Of a DNA stretch of 64,000 nucleotides, positions 21,901 to 59,114 are shown piece after piece. This DNA is from Xiphophorus maculatus (lineage: Eukaryota; Chordata; Actinopteri; Cyprinodontiformes; Poeciliidae): positions 29,701,084-29,765,083 of the forward strand of contig NC_036462.1 of assembly GCF_002775205.1 (NCBI RefSeq). The letters run 5' to 3'. The notes under the pieces are model-generated. The model was not told the DNA's origin and did no database searches. It saw only the letters and a list, made by a program, of their open reading frames with translations. The position numbers and the translations under genes were made by a program. Position 1 is the first letter of the stretch. Every line of letters starts with the position of its first letter.

Positions 21901-24900
21901 TCGTAACATGCACGCAAATGAGTTCCTATTAGTTTTTGGTGCTTGAATATCAACTTCAGTCATATTCAATAATTAGTATGTGTTCTTGGGAGGCTTGTTT
22001 GTGTGACTAAAACATACAGTTTCATTTATGTATCAAAAATGTTTTATTTTTTATTGTTCAAATTAGGGATGCATCAATCCACTTTTTTCTCTCCTGATGC
22101 CGATACAGATATCTGAGGTTCAGTATCGGCCGATACCGATCTGATACAGAAAAACAGTGCTGAATGAACTTAAAACATTTCATATTAAACACAGACGTAA
22201 ATGTGCTGAATTACAAATTTACCTTATAACTCTGCATCAGTACAGCATACTTAAATGCACCAGTGGCTTCACAAGCTTGGCCAAACATGTACAAGCAACA
22301 CAACTTTAGTTTGCTTAGTCAGTGCAACTAGGAGTATAACAGCCAATATAAAATAAATAATATCAAAACTGAAGCTGACAAAAACAGTAGGTTGTCTGTC
22401 TCGGTCACTGCAACAAACCTTCTTTCAAATGGTTCAGACAGTGCAACTAGGAAATCTAAATATTAGTATAAAATAAATAATAAAGCATGCCTGAGAGCAC
22501 AAAGAATTAGACCGTGTAGATCTGCCCTTATGGATCTGGCACGTTGCCACTAATACCCAGTCTAGAATTTTTTTTTCAGTTTTGGGAATGATACAGATAT
22601 TAATGTCGGATCGGTGTGTCTCTAATCTGAGAACAGATCAGGTCAGACGACATACTGTGATCCTCGTTTTAAACGATGAAAAACGGTTTCGACGATTGAC
22701 CAGCAACAGGTAGAAGTCAAGAGGATTTATTTAGCACATTTCAGCCCAAAACATTATACGGTTTTGATACAAGCAATAAACATAACCTTTAATCAAAAGC
22801 CATAATCAAAAATCATCAATACACTTTAAATGTATTGGTCAGTGCTCCATTTATTACGAATCAAAAGCAGCTCGAAACAGGTGGGTTTTTAGCCTTGATT
22901 TAAAGGAACTTAGTGTTTTGGCATTTTTGCAGTTTTCTGGAAGCTTGTTCAAGATTTGTGTCGGATAGAAGCTGAGTTTCGTCAGGGACGATTAATTGGT
23001 GATTGGTAACGCGTTCAGCAAAGCAGCCAATCGACCTGACCCTCTGTGTCTCGGCTCCCAGACGGCTGTAAGGTGGTTTTCCTCACCAAGAGTCCTCTGG
23101 TCCTGGTAGGCGTGACCAAGAGCGGTCAGTCGGAGAAGGAGCTGCTCCGGGAGCTTCAGTACATCTACTACCAGATCGTCAGCCTGCTCACCCTGACCCA
23201 GCTCAACCACATCTTTCAGCACAAGCAGAATTACGACCTGCGCCGTCTGCTGGCCGGCTCCGAGTACCTCACCGACAACCTGCTGCACCGGCTGGAGCGC
23301 GACCCGGGCCTGCTGCTCAGCGCCGTCACCTGCCTGCCCCTGGCCAGCTCCGCCAGGGACGTGGTGTCGTCCAGCCTGCAGGCGGCCAAGGCCAAGAACC
23401 TGGTGTTCTCCATCCTGCTGGCCGGCGACCGCCTGGTCACCCTGGTCCGCAAGAAGGACCAGTTCCTGCACCACATAGACTTGCACCTGGTCTTCAACCT
23501 CGTCGGCTCGTCTTCGTCGTTCCGGGAGGGCGAGGGCTGGACGCCCATCTGCCTGCCCAAGTTCAACACGGCCGGCTTCTTCCACGCCCACATCTCCTAC
23601 CTGGAGCCCGGCTCCGAGCTTTGCCTCATCCTGGTCTCCACCGACAGGGAGGACTTCTTCAACATGTCGGACTGCAAGCAGCGCTTCATGGAGAGGCTGA
23701 GTAAGCGCAGCGCCTACCAGGCCATGAAGGAGGCGCTCAAGTGCCAAAGCTACTCGGTGGTGCAGGTCGGAATCCCAGAACTGCGGCACTTCCTGTACAA
23801 GTCGAAAAGCTCAGGCTTGTACACCAGGTGAGAGGTCAACTTCTGGCGGAAACTAGGGATGTACCGATCCACTTTTTGTTTTTGTTTTGTTTTTTGGTTC
23901 CGATACCGATATCTGAGGTTTAGTATCAGCCAACACCAACCTGACACTGAAAAACTATCAATGCACCGATATGGAAAACTTTGGTCAAATATTGCTGTTA
24001 TGGCCGGTAACCGATATTTACCAATATTATACATAATTTAGTGCTATTTCAACACCTTTGTAGTATTTAAGATTGGATCGGTGCATCTTTAGTGAAAATG
24101 CTCATTTTTATCCTCCAACTGAGATGTTGGACGTTTTTCGAGTACTTTTATGGGTTTTTTCTGTCCAGTCCAGAGATACCTGAGGTGTACCAGTCTGATG
24201 AGGAGCAGGAGAGGCTGATGGGACTCTACCAGGACCTTCACAGCTGTTTACACCACCCGACCAGACCGCTGCGCTCCTTCTACCGCTGCGGTGAAGCTGA
24301 AAACCTGCTGGCCATGGTGGGTGGATGTCTCTGTCAAAATGCAAAAATATCACAGCAGAAGCTGCATTTTTGCTTTTATTAAGGAATTTTACACTGCTTC
24401 AAGTGGAGCGCAGATTGTAAATTCAATTCATTAGCGTAAACACGAGGAGCACAGAATCCAGTAAGCTGATTGTTTTTACTTCAAGCTCCATACAGTGGCT
24501 ATAGAAAGTATATTTTGGCTTAATGAAGCATTTATGATCAACACAGTTTGGCTTTTTTGACAAAAAAAAAAGTACAAAAAACTCTGTTAATGTCAAACTA
24601 AAGACTGATTTCTACAAAAATAAAATATGTTTAAATAAAATTGTTCTTTTAAATAAAAAAAACAATTGCATAATTATTCACCTCCTTCCAGTCAGCGTCT
24701 GGATGCTGCAGTTGATGCCACTAGCCTTGCTTAGTTCATCGTGAGGGTTTCAGCAGTTAAAGCCTTTCCTCTGCCTACATGCCCCAGAATGCCATTTTAG
24801 AATGAAGCCAACATCAAAAGTAATTCCAAAATTCACAAACAACCTCATATTAAAAATAAATAAATAGGTTAAAAAAAATATCAAAGGCTAAACATCAGAA

Positions 24901-25512
24901 TTTTGAGAAACAACAAAACTCTATTTGAATCAATTCACTTCTTGAATAAAGTATTTTAAATTGCTTCTCAACTTTTTATGTGGGAGTGCATTCTGAGAGT
25001 ATTCTGTTACTGCCACCTACTGGTGGGATTGTTTACCTTACAGACTTTGCCCCTCTGGAGTTTGACGCTTTCATTTGGTTTTAGTTGGCTTGATGAATCC
25101 TGCAGCCTGCCATTCCACAGCAGGACATTTATAAAGTATGATATCCTCAGTGTTTCAGTTGTGTAATGAGAACTTGCTGAAACCAGTCCAAGCTGTTTCT
25201 GTTATTTCAAATCTGGGAAGATGTCTTGTAGTTTTACCATCTTGTTTCCTTAAAACTTTACATTTAAGGGAAAAAATATATCTGTGGTAGTGGAGCTTAA
25301 GTGAATGTTACATCCTGCTGCTTTTTCATGCCACCTTTTCTGCATTTTTGTTGTTTTTTCCTGGCCTGCAGGTGACGAGCGGCTTCGAGCTCTACCTCTG
25401 CTTCAGTCCGCTGGCGACTAAGGCCCTGGCGTATTCTGCCGTGAACAAGCTCCTAAAGTGGATCCGGAGGGAGGAGGATCGCCTCTTCATCCTGAGTCCT
25501 CTCACATACTGA
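18986..25512 (+). CDS. mon1a: MON1 homolog A, subunit of the Mon1-Ccz1 Rab7 exchange factor
   Basis: MON1 pairs with CCZ1 to activate Rab7 on late endosomes, lysosomes and autophagosomes, replacing Rab5. Five coding exons: 18986-19109, 21336-21722, 23062-23827, 24169-24316, 25372-25512. They total 1566 nt, 521 aa plus stop, against about 555 for human MON1A. The N-terminus is acidic and disordered with the family word [16 protein letters not shown]. Longin domain 1 starts near residue 123 ([28 protein letters not shown]). Further conserved blocks include [82 protein letters not shown] and the end [13 protein letters not shown]. The ATG chosen is the first in frame after the acceptor at 18958; GTG upstream is not used. 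The third coding exon is strikingly GC-rich against AT-rich introns. MON1A fits better than MON1B given the neighbours traip and mst1r, as in mammals. Confidence 0.96.
20122..20160. repeat. Perfect 16-bp hairpin in mon1a intron 1
   Basis: Arms 20122-20137 and 20145-20160 (GCTGGCTCTGGAGAAC and its exact complement) flank a seven-base loop. The arms have no mismatch, so the structure is recent or maintained. Confidence 0.85.
20175..20270. repeat. ATTAATCGATTAAT-type repeat
   Basis: GTTGAAACTATTATTCGTG then ATTAATCGATTAATGA and AATGATTAATCGTTAT match a very common class of fish interspersed DNA repeats with ATTAATCG cores. Degraded, no coding content. Confidence 0.5.
20642..20691. repeat. Perfect 16-bp inverted repeat in mon1a intron 1
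   Basis: Arms 20642-20657 and 20676-20691 (GAAATTTCTGAGGTTC and exact complement) are separated by 18 bases. This is the second strong hairpin in the same intron. Confidence 0.85.
21745..21781. repeat. Perfect 15-bp hairpin next to mon1a exon 2 donor
   Basis: Arms 21745-21759 and 21767-21781 (ACTCAGCATATCAGG and exact complement), loop TTTTGTC. It starts 22 bases after the exon 2 donor at 21722, close enough to fold with or near the splice site in the pre-mRNA. Confidence 0.85.
22064..22624. mobile_element. hAT-like MITE in mon1a intron 2
   Basis: The left end TAGGGATGCATCAATCC and right end GGATCGGTGTGTCTCTA form imperfect terminal inverted repeats, with GATACCGAT/ATCGGCC-type subterminal words. 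Same family as the elements at 23854 and 39368. Flanking 8-mers no longer match. No ORF. Confidence 0.7.
22713..22985. mobile_element. LINE-type 3' end relic
   Basis: TTTATTTAGCACATTTCAG at the start and CGAAACAGGTGGGTTTTTAGCCTTGATTTAAAGGAACT later match a widespread fish repeat associated with LINE 3' regions (usual form AAACAGGTGGGTTTTCAGCC). It lies just upstream of mon1a exon 3. Non-coding. Confidence 0.5.
23854..24091. mobile_element. hAT-like MITE in mon1a intron 3
   Basis: Left end TAGGGATGTACCGATCC, right end GGATCGGTGCATCTTTA. The flanks GCGGAAAC (23846-23853) and GTGAAAAT (24092-24099) agree at five of eight positions, and the three differences are all transitions, as expected of an old 8-bp target duplication. 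It begins 27 bp after the exon 3 donor. Confidence 0.75.
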
Positions 25513-25582
25513 GCCGAACCTCCCGAGATCGTAGACAACTCTGTCGCCACCTACTGGCATGGTGCCAGCAGCCTCACGGGAC

Positions 25583-25588
25583 AATAAA
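25583..25588 (+). terminator. Candidate mon1a poly(A) signal AATAAA (proximal)
   Basis: AATAAA lies 71 nt past the stop codon. A second AATAAA at 25812-25817, about 300 nt past the stop and followed by GT-rich sequence, is an equally plausible distal signal. Confidence 0.5.
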
Positions 25589-25811
25589 ACCACAATCATC
25601 TCACCGTAGACAAGTTGATTGTCAGAGCTATGCATTTCAAGACTCTGGGACTCCCCCGATTTAATTCCTTCATTTGTTATTTTACAGGCTTTGCTATAGA
25701 AGTTGAATTAAAGCAGTGTTTTACCTGGGAAGATTTTAAATAGTTTTATTTTGAATTAGGAGAGACTGCTGCAGCTTGAGATAGAAATTGTTCGTTGTGA
25801 AAGTTCTTAAT

Positions 25812-25817
25812 AATAAA
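25812..25817 (+). terminator. Candidate mon1a poly(A) signal AATAAA (distal)
   Basis: The second AATAAA in the mon1a 3' region, preceded by an overlapping TAATAA. It would give a 3' UTR of roughly 320 nt. Confidence 0.5.
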
Positions 25818-27690
25818 GACTCATTTCACTGTAACAGAGCTGTCATGCTTCTGAAAGCACAACAGTTTTTTTTAAAAGCTGTAATTTCGTTTCTTAGGAA
25901 CTTAGAGTAAACAAAAAAAAAAACCAGGCTTTGCAAACGTGGCGCTAACAAGCTGCAGCAACACCTTTTACTGTCTTTGAAGATCCAAGCCTGTTGGCCA
26001 CAATTCCTGTTGAGCCCTGTTGATTCCAGGAAACGCTGCCGTTTTCCCGTCTATGCACTCCTGTCTTCTAAAAAAATACTCCATGTAAGAGACTGGAAGC
26101 TGTTCACTGTGTTTTTAAGCTTCTCGTTGTTTTTCTCGATGTAAACTGTTCCAGTGTTCAAATGCTAATGTGCCGTTTCATTCCTCTCACCTGAGAAATC
26201 ACCTTTTAATGCATGTGCCACACCACGAGAGTCCTCTGTGTTTCACTACATCTTGTTTTTTTTGGGGGGGGGGAGGGTTGCCACTAAGCACGCCTTAACT
26301 CATTAGTTTTGTGCAAAAGCTGATAATTTATTGAAGCCGCATTCTCAGAACAATTGTCTGTTAATAAATAAGAGACCAATCCAAGCTTTCGTCATCCTTA
26401 AATTCCGCCCCGATGCAAACGTGTACAAAACACAACGCTATGTTTGCTGTTGCCTTAAGCGGTAGGTGAACTGTACACACATGAAGCACGATGAAAACAA
26501 GAGACCCAGACGCTCCAAAATATGACTTTAGATTGGAGAAGACAGGTTAGTATAAAGAAAGTGTATTAGTTGTAGTTTTCACATAAAGATTGGATTAAAA
26601 TGGTTAAGGCAGGACTGGAAGGGAGTGACAAATTCACATTTTGCTAGTTAAGAACAACAATACATATGCATCTCACAATTAAAACAACACTAAAAGATGC
26701 GTACAATTCAAATTGTGAGGCTTAAATAGGTTGAACAACAGATGCATTTTGAATATTTGAAATTTTGACTAATATTGGTTGCCACAGATGAAAACCCTAA
26801 ATTCAGCTTTTGTGGAAAAGTGACTTATTTTTAGACTAGTAGAAAATACTATTAGCACAAATATTACGTCATGGCGCGCACAGTCGGAAGACAGCTGAGT
26901 TGATGGCATCCAAGCATGTTAATGACAAGTTTAGTGGAAGGAAAAAGTGTGGTAAAGGGGGGAAAAGTACAGAAATAGCATCCTTGAGTGGATTGGGAAG
27001 CAAATCCCATTTTGAGAGTTTAGCGGGGATACATCAGAGGTATGGGAACTACTGGTTACATTGGGTTAAGCCATTCCAAAACCAGAGACAACCTTAGATG
27101 GATTCCACCAGGACTGAGATTTCCAAAGTCCCTTTTCACATAAAAACATGTGATCAGCACTTCAATAGGAAAATAAATAATCAAGGTACCAGGAGTGGAG
27201 AGTCGAACTTCAATAAATGTTAATGCACCACATGCTTTTTTCCCGGTGAGCTTTATCAAGATTTCTGATTTCATTTTACTCCAGAGCTTGCCTTATTGTC
27301 AAACGCAATGACGTGGTTCTATTAATCCATGCCATTTCTTTTAAACAGTTTTGTAATTTGCTTTAAACTTATTAGCTGGAGGTAGGCACCAGCACCGCCC
27401 GACCCCTCTACGGGACAAGGGCGTACCGAAAATGGATGGATGGAAAAATACCTGGCTTAAATGCTGCGACATTTATGTCTGGTTTAACTCGTCTGACCTA
27501 AAAAGGAGAGAAATGAACCAACAACAAACTGAAGGTTAGTCTTCCCTAATGCCTCCGCAAAGCCTCAGGCTGTTTACAGTCGTGCTGCATTAATGTCATA
27601 ATTCATGCAGAAGCAACAAGCAGGTACTGAGTGCATATACACTGTACAGTGCATTAACTGAAACATGTCTGTAATATTTGTTACATTAAC
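25818..27690. other. mon1a/mst1r intergenic interval
   Basis: AT-rich sequence with no recognisable exon. It includes a short SINE/LINE-tail-like unit at about 27374-27445 (GGAGGTAGGCACCAGCACC ... AAAATGGATGGATGG), typical of fish genomes. The 65-codon frames in this stretch show no family resemblance. Confidence 0.55.
27374..27445. mobile_element. SINE/LINE 3' tail fragment
   Basis: GAGGTAGGCACCAGCACC followed by GACCCC-like, GGACAAG and the ATGGATGGATGG tail is the 3' end of a very abundant fish retroposon. Only the tail is present. Confidence 0.6.
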
Positions 27691-27699
27691 AAATATATG

Positions 27700-28028
27700 T
27701 CATTTAGCACAGTGGCCCCTCTTCCGGCCCACCCCGTGGCGGCGCCCCTGGATCTCGCGCGCAGACGGCGGAAGGAGGATAAATCCAGGTTCGGACTCGC
27801 AGGCGGTGTCAGTCCGGGGGGGACAGAGAGGAGGGGAGGAGTGCGAGCCGGAGAAACGGCGGAGGAGCTTTCCATCGACACCAGGAGTTTACACATGAAG
27901 GTTTGCTGGTTTTTGAAGTTTTGACGTGAGAAGCAACAACCCACGCGGGCGGTGATTTTCCTCCCGACCCGATGAGAACCCCGCGCGCGCGCTCTCGGCC
28001 AGGGACGGAGGATCCAAAGTTGTTGGAG
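27700..28028 (+). promoter_or_regulatory. GC-rich promoter/first exon of mst1r (inferred)
   Basis: A CpG-rich island in AT-rich surroundings ends in a good donor, TTGGAG|GTACGC, at 28028. It lies about 5.3 kb upstream of the mst1r signal-peptide exon and points the same way, so it is probably the untranslated first exon and promoter. An AUG at 27972 opens a frame that runs 19 codons into the donor. Splicing to an acceptor near 33271 (CCTTTTAG) or 33317 (TATATCACCAG) is possible. Confidence 0.5.
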
Positions 28029-29239
28029 GTACGCTTTAAAAAATGAAATAAACTAAGCTAATTCGTAATGTCAAACATATTCGTGTTGTACAACAATTTA
28101 ATAACAAAATAAGAAATTAAAACTCTTTATTTTGCTATAAACGTATTACATTGATGAAAAGCATTGTTTGTCTCTGTGTTTTCTACTTGTTCTTTATTCT
28201 ACTGTTACCTCTCTGCATCAATTCGATAGCAACTGAGTGGGTTAAGCAGCAGCAGCAGCATACCTCAAACATCACTGACTCACAATAAATTCCCAGAATA
28301 AGGTGTTGCCCTGGTTTATTATTTCAAGTTGGCTCAGATGTTTGCATCCTGTCTGTGGACTGCAGCCAGGATCCGTTGGCGTGGCTCAAGTGCGCTCAAG
28401 GTAGATTGTTGGATTAAGAAACAGTGGCGACCACGAGAAGAAGACAATTTAGTTTAAAGCCCTGTTTAATTTCTAACAGTTTGCAACATGTTATGGTAAT
28501 CTTGAGGGAAAATACTAGTGTCTGTCTGGTATGCATTCAGAAGTAAAAAAAAAAAAAAAAAAAAAAAAGAGTTAAAATCGGTCCTAATGTTATTAAAAAC
28601 AACATTGGGGCGAACAAAAATATTTTCCAAATTTTCATCTAATTGTTCTTTGCCGATAGGTGTAGATATCTTTCTGAGTGCTGAGCTCAGCAGAAAGTTG
28701 GAAAACAGTTTATGAATCTTAACTTTCTTACACCTTATCACAAGGAAACCAAATATTGAAGTTCATTCTGCAGAAAGGCATTTTCCCTCACAGGCCCTGG
28801 AAATCACACTAAACCTTTCCTGTTTTAAATCTTTTAGGATAACCGGTCGTTAAGTTTTCTATTGCGTTTTTTTTGTTTGTTTTTTTTTTCAACTCAGAAG
28901 TTAATTTACACTAAAAGTCATTATGCCTTTAGGCAATGTCGGGAAGCTCAGATGAGGATGACTCAGCTTTGTGAGCTTCTGATAGGTTCATTAACAACAG
29001 TCGAGGAAAACGGAGGACGACCTGTGGATGCTGTGTAATGCAATATCTCAAACACACTGCTTCATCATGACAATATATGAAGAAGAGAAATATTGATCTA
29101 GCTCAACCTTCGGCGCAATTTCCATATGTGAATGTTATTCATAGAGGAAGAATCTGTTATTCTTAAAGCGACAAAGCTATCAGTAAAGAGATTACAGTGA
29201 TCAACACTGCAGCTGTTTGGCCAGCATAATGTCCCATTT

Positions 29240-29660
29240 GGAGCTGGGATTTACAGAACCGCAAGTGGCCATTTGGACTTTCCATAATGGCTCTTAATAA
29301 CTGTGGTTAATAATGAGAAAGGAACAATTAATGTTTTTAAATATAAATTCAATAACAAATGCAGGTCTTCTGCTGTTTCTCTGTATTTTAAAGGAACAAT
29401 TACACTGAATTTCCACCACACAGTGACAATAAAAGTACCAGTGATGTTGTTCAAATGTACTTTTCCACATAAATTTCATCAAATGTTAACATCCCATAGG
29501 AGAAATGTATCCTTTTTTTCTTGCCAAACTTTCAACTCTTTCTTTATTTTAAAACCTAGAAATAGAAATAAAATGGCTGTTCTTTAAAAATGACATCACA
29601 TTTTCTACAGTAGATATGCAACAAAAATTATGTTGTCATTTTTCAAAGGGCCATGTAACA
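29240..29660. repeat. Dispersed repeat, second copy of the 17,265 family
   Basis: GCAAGTGGCCATTTGGACTTTCCATAATGG and ATAATGAGAAAGGAACAATTAATG-type words parallel the repeat at 17,265. This copy retains the AT-rich middle (TTTTTAAATATAAATTCAATAACAAATGCAG region). Non-coding. Confidence 0.5.
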
Positions 29661-29734
29661 TTTGTGGCCTTAAACCAGTTTTATTCATCTTTAGTGAGGT
29701 CGTAGACTCATGATTTGGAGTGGCTAGCTTGCTA

Positions 29735-30180
29735 TCCTGAGAACACCATCCCTACAGTGAAGCACGGTGGTGGCAGCATCATGTTGCGGGCCTGTTTTGC
29801 TTTAAGAGAGATTAGTGCACTTCGCAAAATAGATGTGAAGTGCACATCTATATGGAAATGTCGAGGCAACATCTCACGGCATCAATCATGAAGGCAAAGC
29901 TTCGGAACAAATGGATCTTCCAAATGGACCATAATCCTCAGAACGCAATTCAATTAGTTCTAAAGTGGCTTAATGAAGACAAATCATGATAAAACTTTAA
30001 TTTCAGCGCCAGAGGGGATTTGTGTGATTAACGCGGTTTACTGACCAGTTACACCAGTTATGTTAGGAGGAATGGGCCAACATTCCAGCAAACCATGTGA
30101 TGACCTTGTGCAAGGAAACCCGAAACATCTGACCCAAGTCATACAGTTGAAAGACAATTGTAGCAAATAGTAAAAGGAAT
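29735..30180 (+). mobile_element. Tc1-like transposase relic
   Basis: Recognisable Tc1/mariner words in order: GTGAAGCACGGTGGTGGCAGCATCATGTTG (catalytic-core coding region VKHGGGSIM), GTGCACTTCGCAAAATAGATG, TCTTCCAAATGGACCATAATCC (QMDHNP, holding the second catalytic Asp), CAGTTACACCAGTTATGTTAGGAGGAATGGGC and ACCCAAGTCATACA near the 3' end. Frame breaks and deletions are evident, so this is a dead fragment in mst1r intron 1. Confidence 0.85.
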
Positions 30181-32137
30181 GTGAGTAAACCTTTCAGTTT
30201 GATGATAGTTAAACAAAAAATAACTTTTATTTACTTGGAAATCAGCTTTTAAAAATAACTTTTGTATTCTTAATAGTGAGAAACGTGTCTTTATATAAAG
30301 TAAATTAATATCTTTTCATATTAATATCAATATCTGACTTAACCCGTGATTCAAACAAGGCAGAGTAACACTAATGACGCCTAATTTTAGATATTTTCAA
30401 CAGAAGAACTTTGTGTCTTGATCTGAATTTTGGTGTTAATCTTGAATTGATTTATGGAATAGGCCTGACACTATGACTAATTTTGCTGGATGATAAATTG
30501 TACCAGAAGTTATTGCGATAAATGATAATATTGGTGTGTTGAGACCATTTTCAAGTAATATAAAGATCAATAAACTTTCAGATCTAATGAACATTTAACA
30601 CTGGAACTTGAATACATTTTAAATATCCAAAGTAAATAATCAAGGCAACAGAAATGACAAATAAAATTAATTATGAGGTCTCCGAAAACTGTCCTTAAAA
30701 AAAGGTCTAGTTGAGACCAAAGCACCAGACTGAAGATTTTTGTCATCCAATTTTTGGTAGAAAGAGAGAAAAGAGAAAAAACAATAAATCGTGCAAATGG
30801 AAATGATTGAGTTTATTTTTATTTTTTCACGCGATTAATTGATGTATTGCTTATTGTTGCAGGCCTTTTGTAGAATGGAATAAAACGGTGAAAATCGACA
30901 GGCAGGTTCTGTAATGATCAGGAACTCAATTTCTGCCTGTGACTCAGTGAGACTTCTGGGTACGATGTGAACGTGACGCGGTTTCAATCATAACTCATCT
31001 CTGTTAATCCCAGTGGAATTCTCTGCTTCGATTGGTGACGGCGTCGTCCTCCCTTTTTTGTTTCCTCGCCCGCCTGAGTGCCATTTATCGGGAGAAGCTG
31101 CGGAATATCGCGGTGGACGGTTCGTTCTCGATCCACGGGTCACGTCCTTGAGACCGATCTTTTGAGAGAGGAGATATAACGGTCTAAAAAAAACCCAAAC
31201 AAACAATAAAAACGTCTGCGGAGCCGCGCTGTAAATAGCACAATGAGCTGAAACCGGTTTGCAACCATTTCCCCCGCTTTATTCACCGTGAGTCAGAAAG
31301 AAAGTCAATCAGTGCCATTACTATGTACGCCCATGTCCTCACACTTTAACCTCAGGTTCACATGGAGATGAAAACGTTAAAATGTAACACGACATAAGCG
31401 GCATCCTATGAATTATTGATGCAAGGACGTTCTTGTTCTGCAAAATGTTCCGTTCGGCTGCTTAGTAGAGGACGAGTGTTGTGGGTTTTTTTTCTGGAGT
31501 AAAATCTCCTTTTTCTGGTCTGAATAAAGTTTGTTTACTTCTAAACAAAACGCTCTGAGCTGATTACCTTCAGTGACACGAGCGGAAAAGTACTTTCTTC
31601 ACCGCCTGGGAGTTTTCAGGAGGTACACTGTGTCTCCTTGCCGTGAGTTCACGCACATCTTTCCCCTCCGCGAGGCACGTAGAGGTTGTGACAGGAATGC
31701 AAACTAAAGAGGCCGGGGGTTCTTGAATGCAACTCTACTGTAATGTGTCGAGTTAATGATCCACGTGAGAACGTCTGTGCAGAATGAAGGGAAGGGTCGT
31801 GGTTGGTTGTTGTGCAGAGATGGGTCAGAGAGAGCCAACGGAAACATTTGGATTCGGTGGATTCGAGTTCAGCAGCGGTGACTAACCTGTTCTCTGCTCT
31901 CCTGCATAAAGCGACTAATTTGGAGAATTTCCATATTTGGACTGACAAAAATAGACACGGGGAAACACAGAGCAGTGCAGAATTACAAAGCAAAGACCTG
32001 CTGAGTGTGGTCAATATTTTCCAGAAGCATCTTTTACTACAATTATAGTTGCTTTTTTTTTGGTTATGTTTTTAAGAGTTTTGCACATCTACAGATTGAA
32101 ATTCTTCTCTTCAAAACAAGATCAGTCAAACTGAACA

Positions 32138-32365
32138 CACTGCAAAAACACAAAATCTTACCAATTATTTTTTTCCCCCTAGTTTCTAGTGCAAATATCT
32201 AAGTACACTTGAAATAAGACAAAACTAACTTACAAGTTAGGGGAGCTTGTTTTAAGTCAATACTTTCTTAATATTGATTTTAAAAAGCTTCTAGTTCCAC
32301 TGACAGATTATTTCACTTATAACAAGACATGTTCCCTGTTATAAGAGAAATAATCTGCTTGAAAA
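32138..32365. mobile_element. Palindromic MITE, one-arm copy
   Basis: It starts CACTGCAAAAACACAAAATCTTACC and runs through GTACACTTGAAATAAGACAAAACTAACTT, CAATACTTTCTTAATATTGAT and CACTGACAGATTATTTCACTTATAAC, then stops shortly after the turn of the hairpin. Same family as the foldback copy at 47,905-48,200. No coding content. Confidence 0.7.
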
Positions 32366-33372
32366 CCACGCATTATTTTTTTTTCACTTATCATTTATGC
32401 ACTCCTTCATGCTGGACTGTCATATAAAATTCGAGGAGCATGCTTTAAAGTTTGTCTTAATCTGCCAAAATGTGGAATTTCCAAAGAGGTATGGATACTT
32501 TTGCAAAGCACTCATAGATTAGTGTTTTCAGGATGTCATAACAGAAACAGATTTAGTCGTGTTTGGAGAAGCTCCCTGTTGGAATACATAAACATTTCTA
32601 AGTGTTTGCGGTGAGCCACAGGAAATTCTTTTCTTTATGACTACAGATGCTTTTATCATCTGTCTCCACCAGAGTGATGATACCTATGGTCCCATTTGTA
32701 ATAGAATGAAGAAGTGACTATGAATAATATGATCATAAGTTCTAGGACTATAACTTTTATCTTCACAGACTAGAACAGCGATTTAGCTTCTGTTTATCTT
32801 GCAGGATGACCAGCAATGTCAACTTGGAATAAACTGCAGATGAACAGAGGAAAAAAACAATTCTTTCCAAATACAAAAAAAAGCACAAAACAATTGTTCT
32901 TGTTCTTGCCACCTTGAGTACAGGCTAGTGCATCGTGTGCAATTACAAAGAAATTTGATTGTTTACTCGAGGCAGCAAAAACTGGTCAGGATATTTCATA
33001 CTTTACAACAACTCCAGTTCAGAACTCTAGGAAAGTCCTCATGGGGACCGCCGACTGCTGCTTTTGTTGGTGTAGTAGCCACTCCCACTTTAAATTTCTG
33101 ATCAATCTTTAAAAAATTGTGGAACACCTGGCACCTGCCAGGTGATGTGTAAAAAATAAGCTGCAAGAATTACTAAACCAGGGCTACAGGAACAGAATTA
33201 TGTCATATTTCCTAAATTAAACTGATGCCTTTAACAATCGAACGACATTTTTTTCTCCTTGTCCTTTTAGGTGTCATTAGCTGGTGCTAAGGATGTTTTT
33301 GTTATATCACCAGGCGTGGAGGTAGTCCTACATCATCTGTGAATTGTTCCCCCTCTGAACCTGGGAGTGGCG

Positions 33373-52355
<18,983 letters not shown>

Positions 52356-52635
52356 TGCAGGAAACAAACAAACAAACAAACCAAACAAGCCACTCTCCTC
52401 TGACACATTTGTGTGTTTTATGTCAAAGCAGGAAAAACAAAGTACCTTCTTACTGTCTGAGGACATGAATGTGATAATAAGAGACTGCAGGTTACCTGAA
52501 CAATACCAAAAGTTGTTAGTTTTTCTGTTTGAAAACGTAGGAACATTAGTCACGTCTCAAAACTGCCTCTGTGGGCCAAAGTATCATACTTTGTGTATTT
52601 TTCATACAGCGGCACCTCCATAAAATATATATATA

Positions 52636-58970
<6,335 letters not shown>

Positions 58971-58974
58971 CCTA

Positions 58975-59113
58975 AATTGCTAGAGGCCACCTGTGTGTAA
59001 TTTAAATCCAGCTGTTCTCTGAAGGCCTCTGAAGCTTGTGAGAGGACATTAGAGAACAAACAGCATCAAGTCGACAGATCAAGGTCGTAGTTATGGAGAG
59101 CAAAGTTAGGTTA
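58975..59113 (+). mobile_element. Tc1-like element, 5' fragment
   Basis: AGAGGCCACCTGTGTGTAATTTAA, GCTGTTCTCTGAAGGCCTC and ACATTAGAGAACAAACAGCATCAAG are the 5' leader of a common fish Tc1 element. AAAGTTAGGTTATG matches the following transposase codons. The match stops at the LINE insertion near 59113. Confidence 0.75.
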
Positions 59114-59114
59114 T

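Larger units (their letters stand above)
28029..33271. other. Presumed mst1r first intron
   Basis: About 5.2 kb containing a poly-A run (28545-28568), a dispersed repeat (29,240-29,660), a Tc1-like transposase relic (29,735-30,180) and a half copy of a palindromic repeat (32,138-32,365). The rest is AT-rich with no visible exon. Confidence 0.5.

Noticed and set aside
22992..23789. 265-codon minus-strand open frame
   Set aside because: It is antisense to the GC-rich mon1a exon, is dominated by Gly/Gln/Ala/Val from high GC, and the plus-strand frame is an exact MON1 domain.
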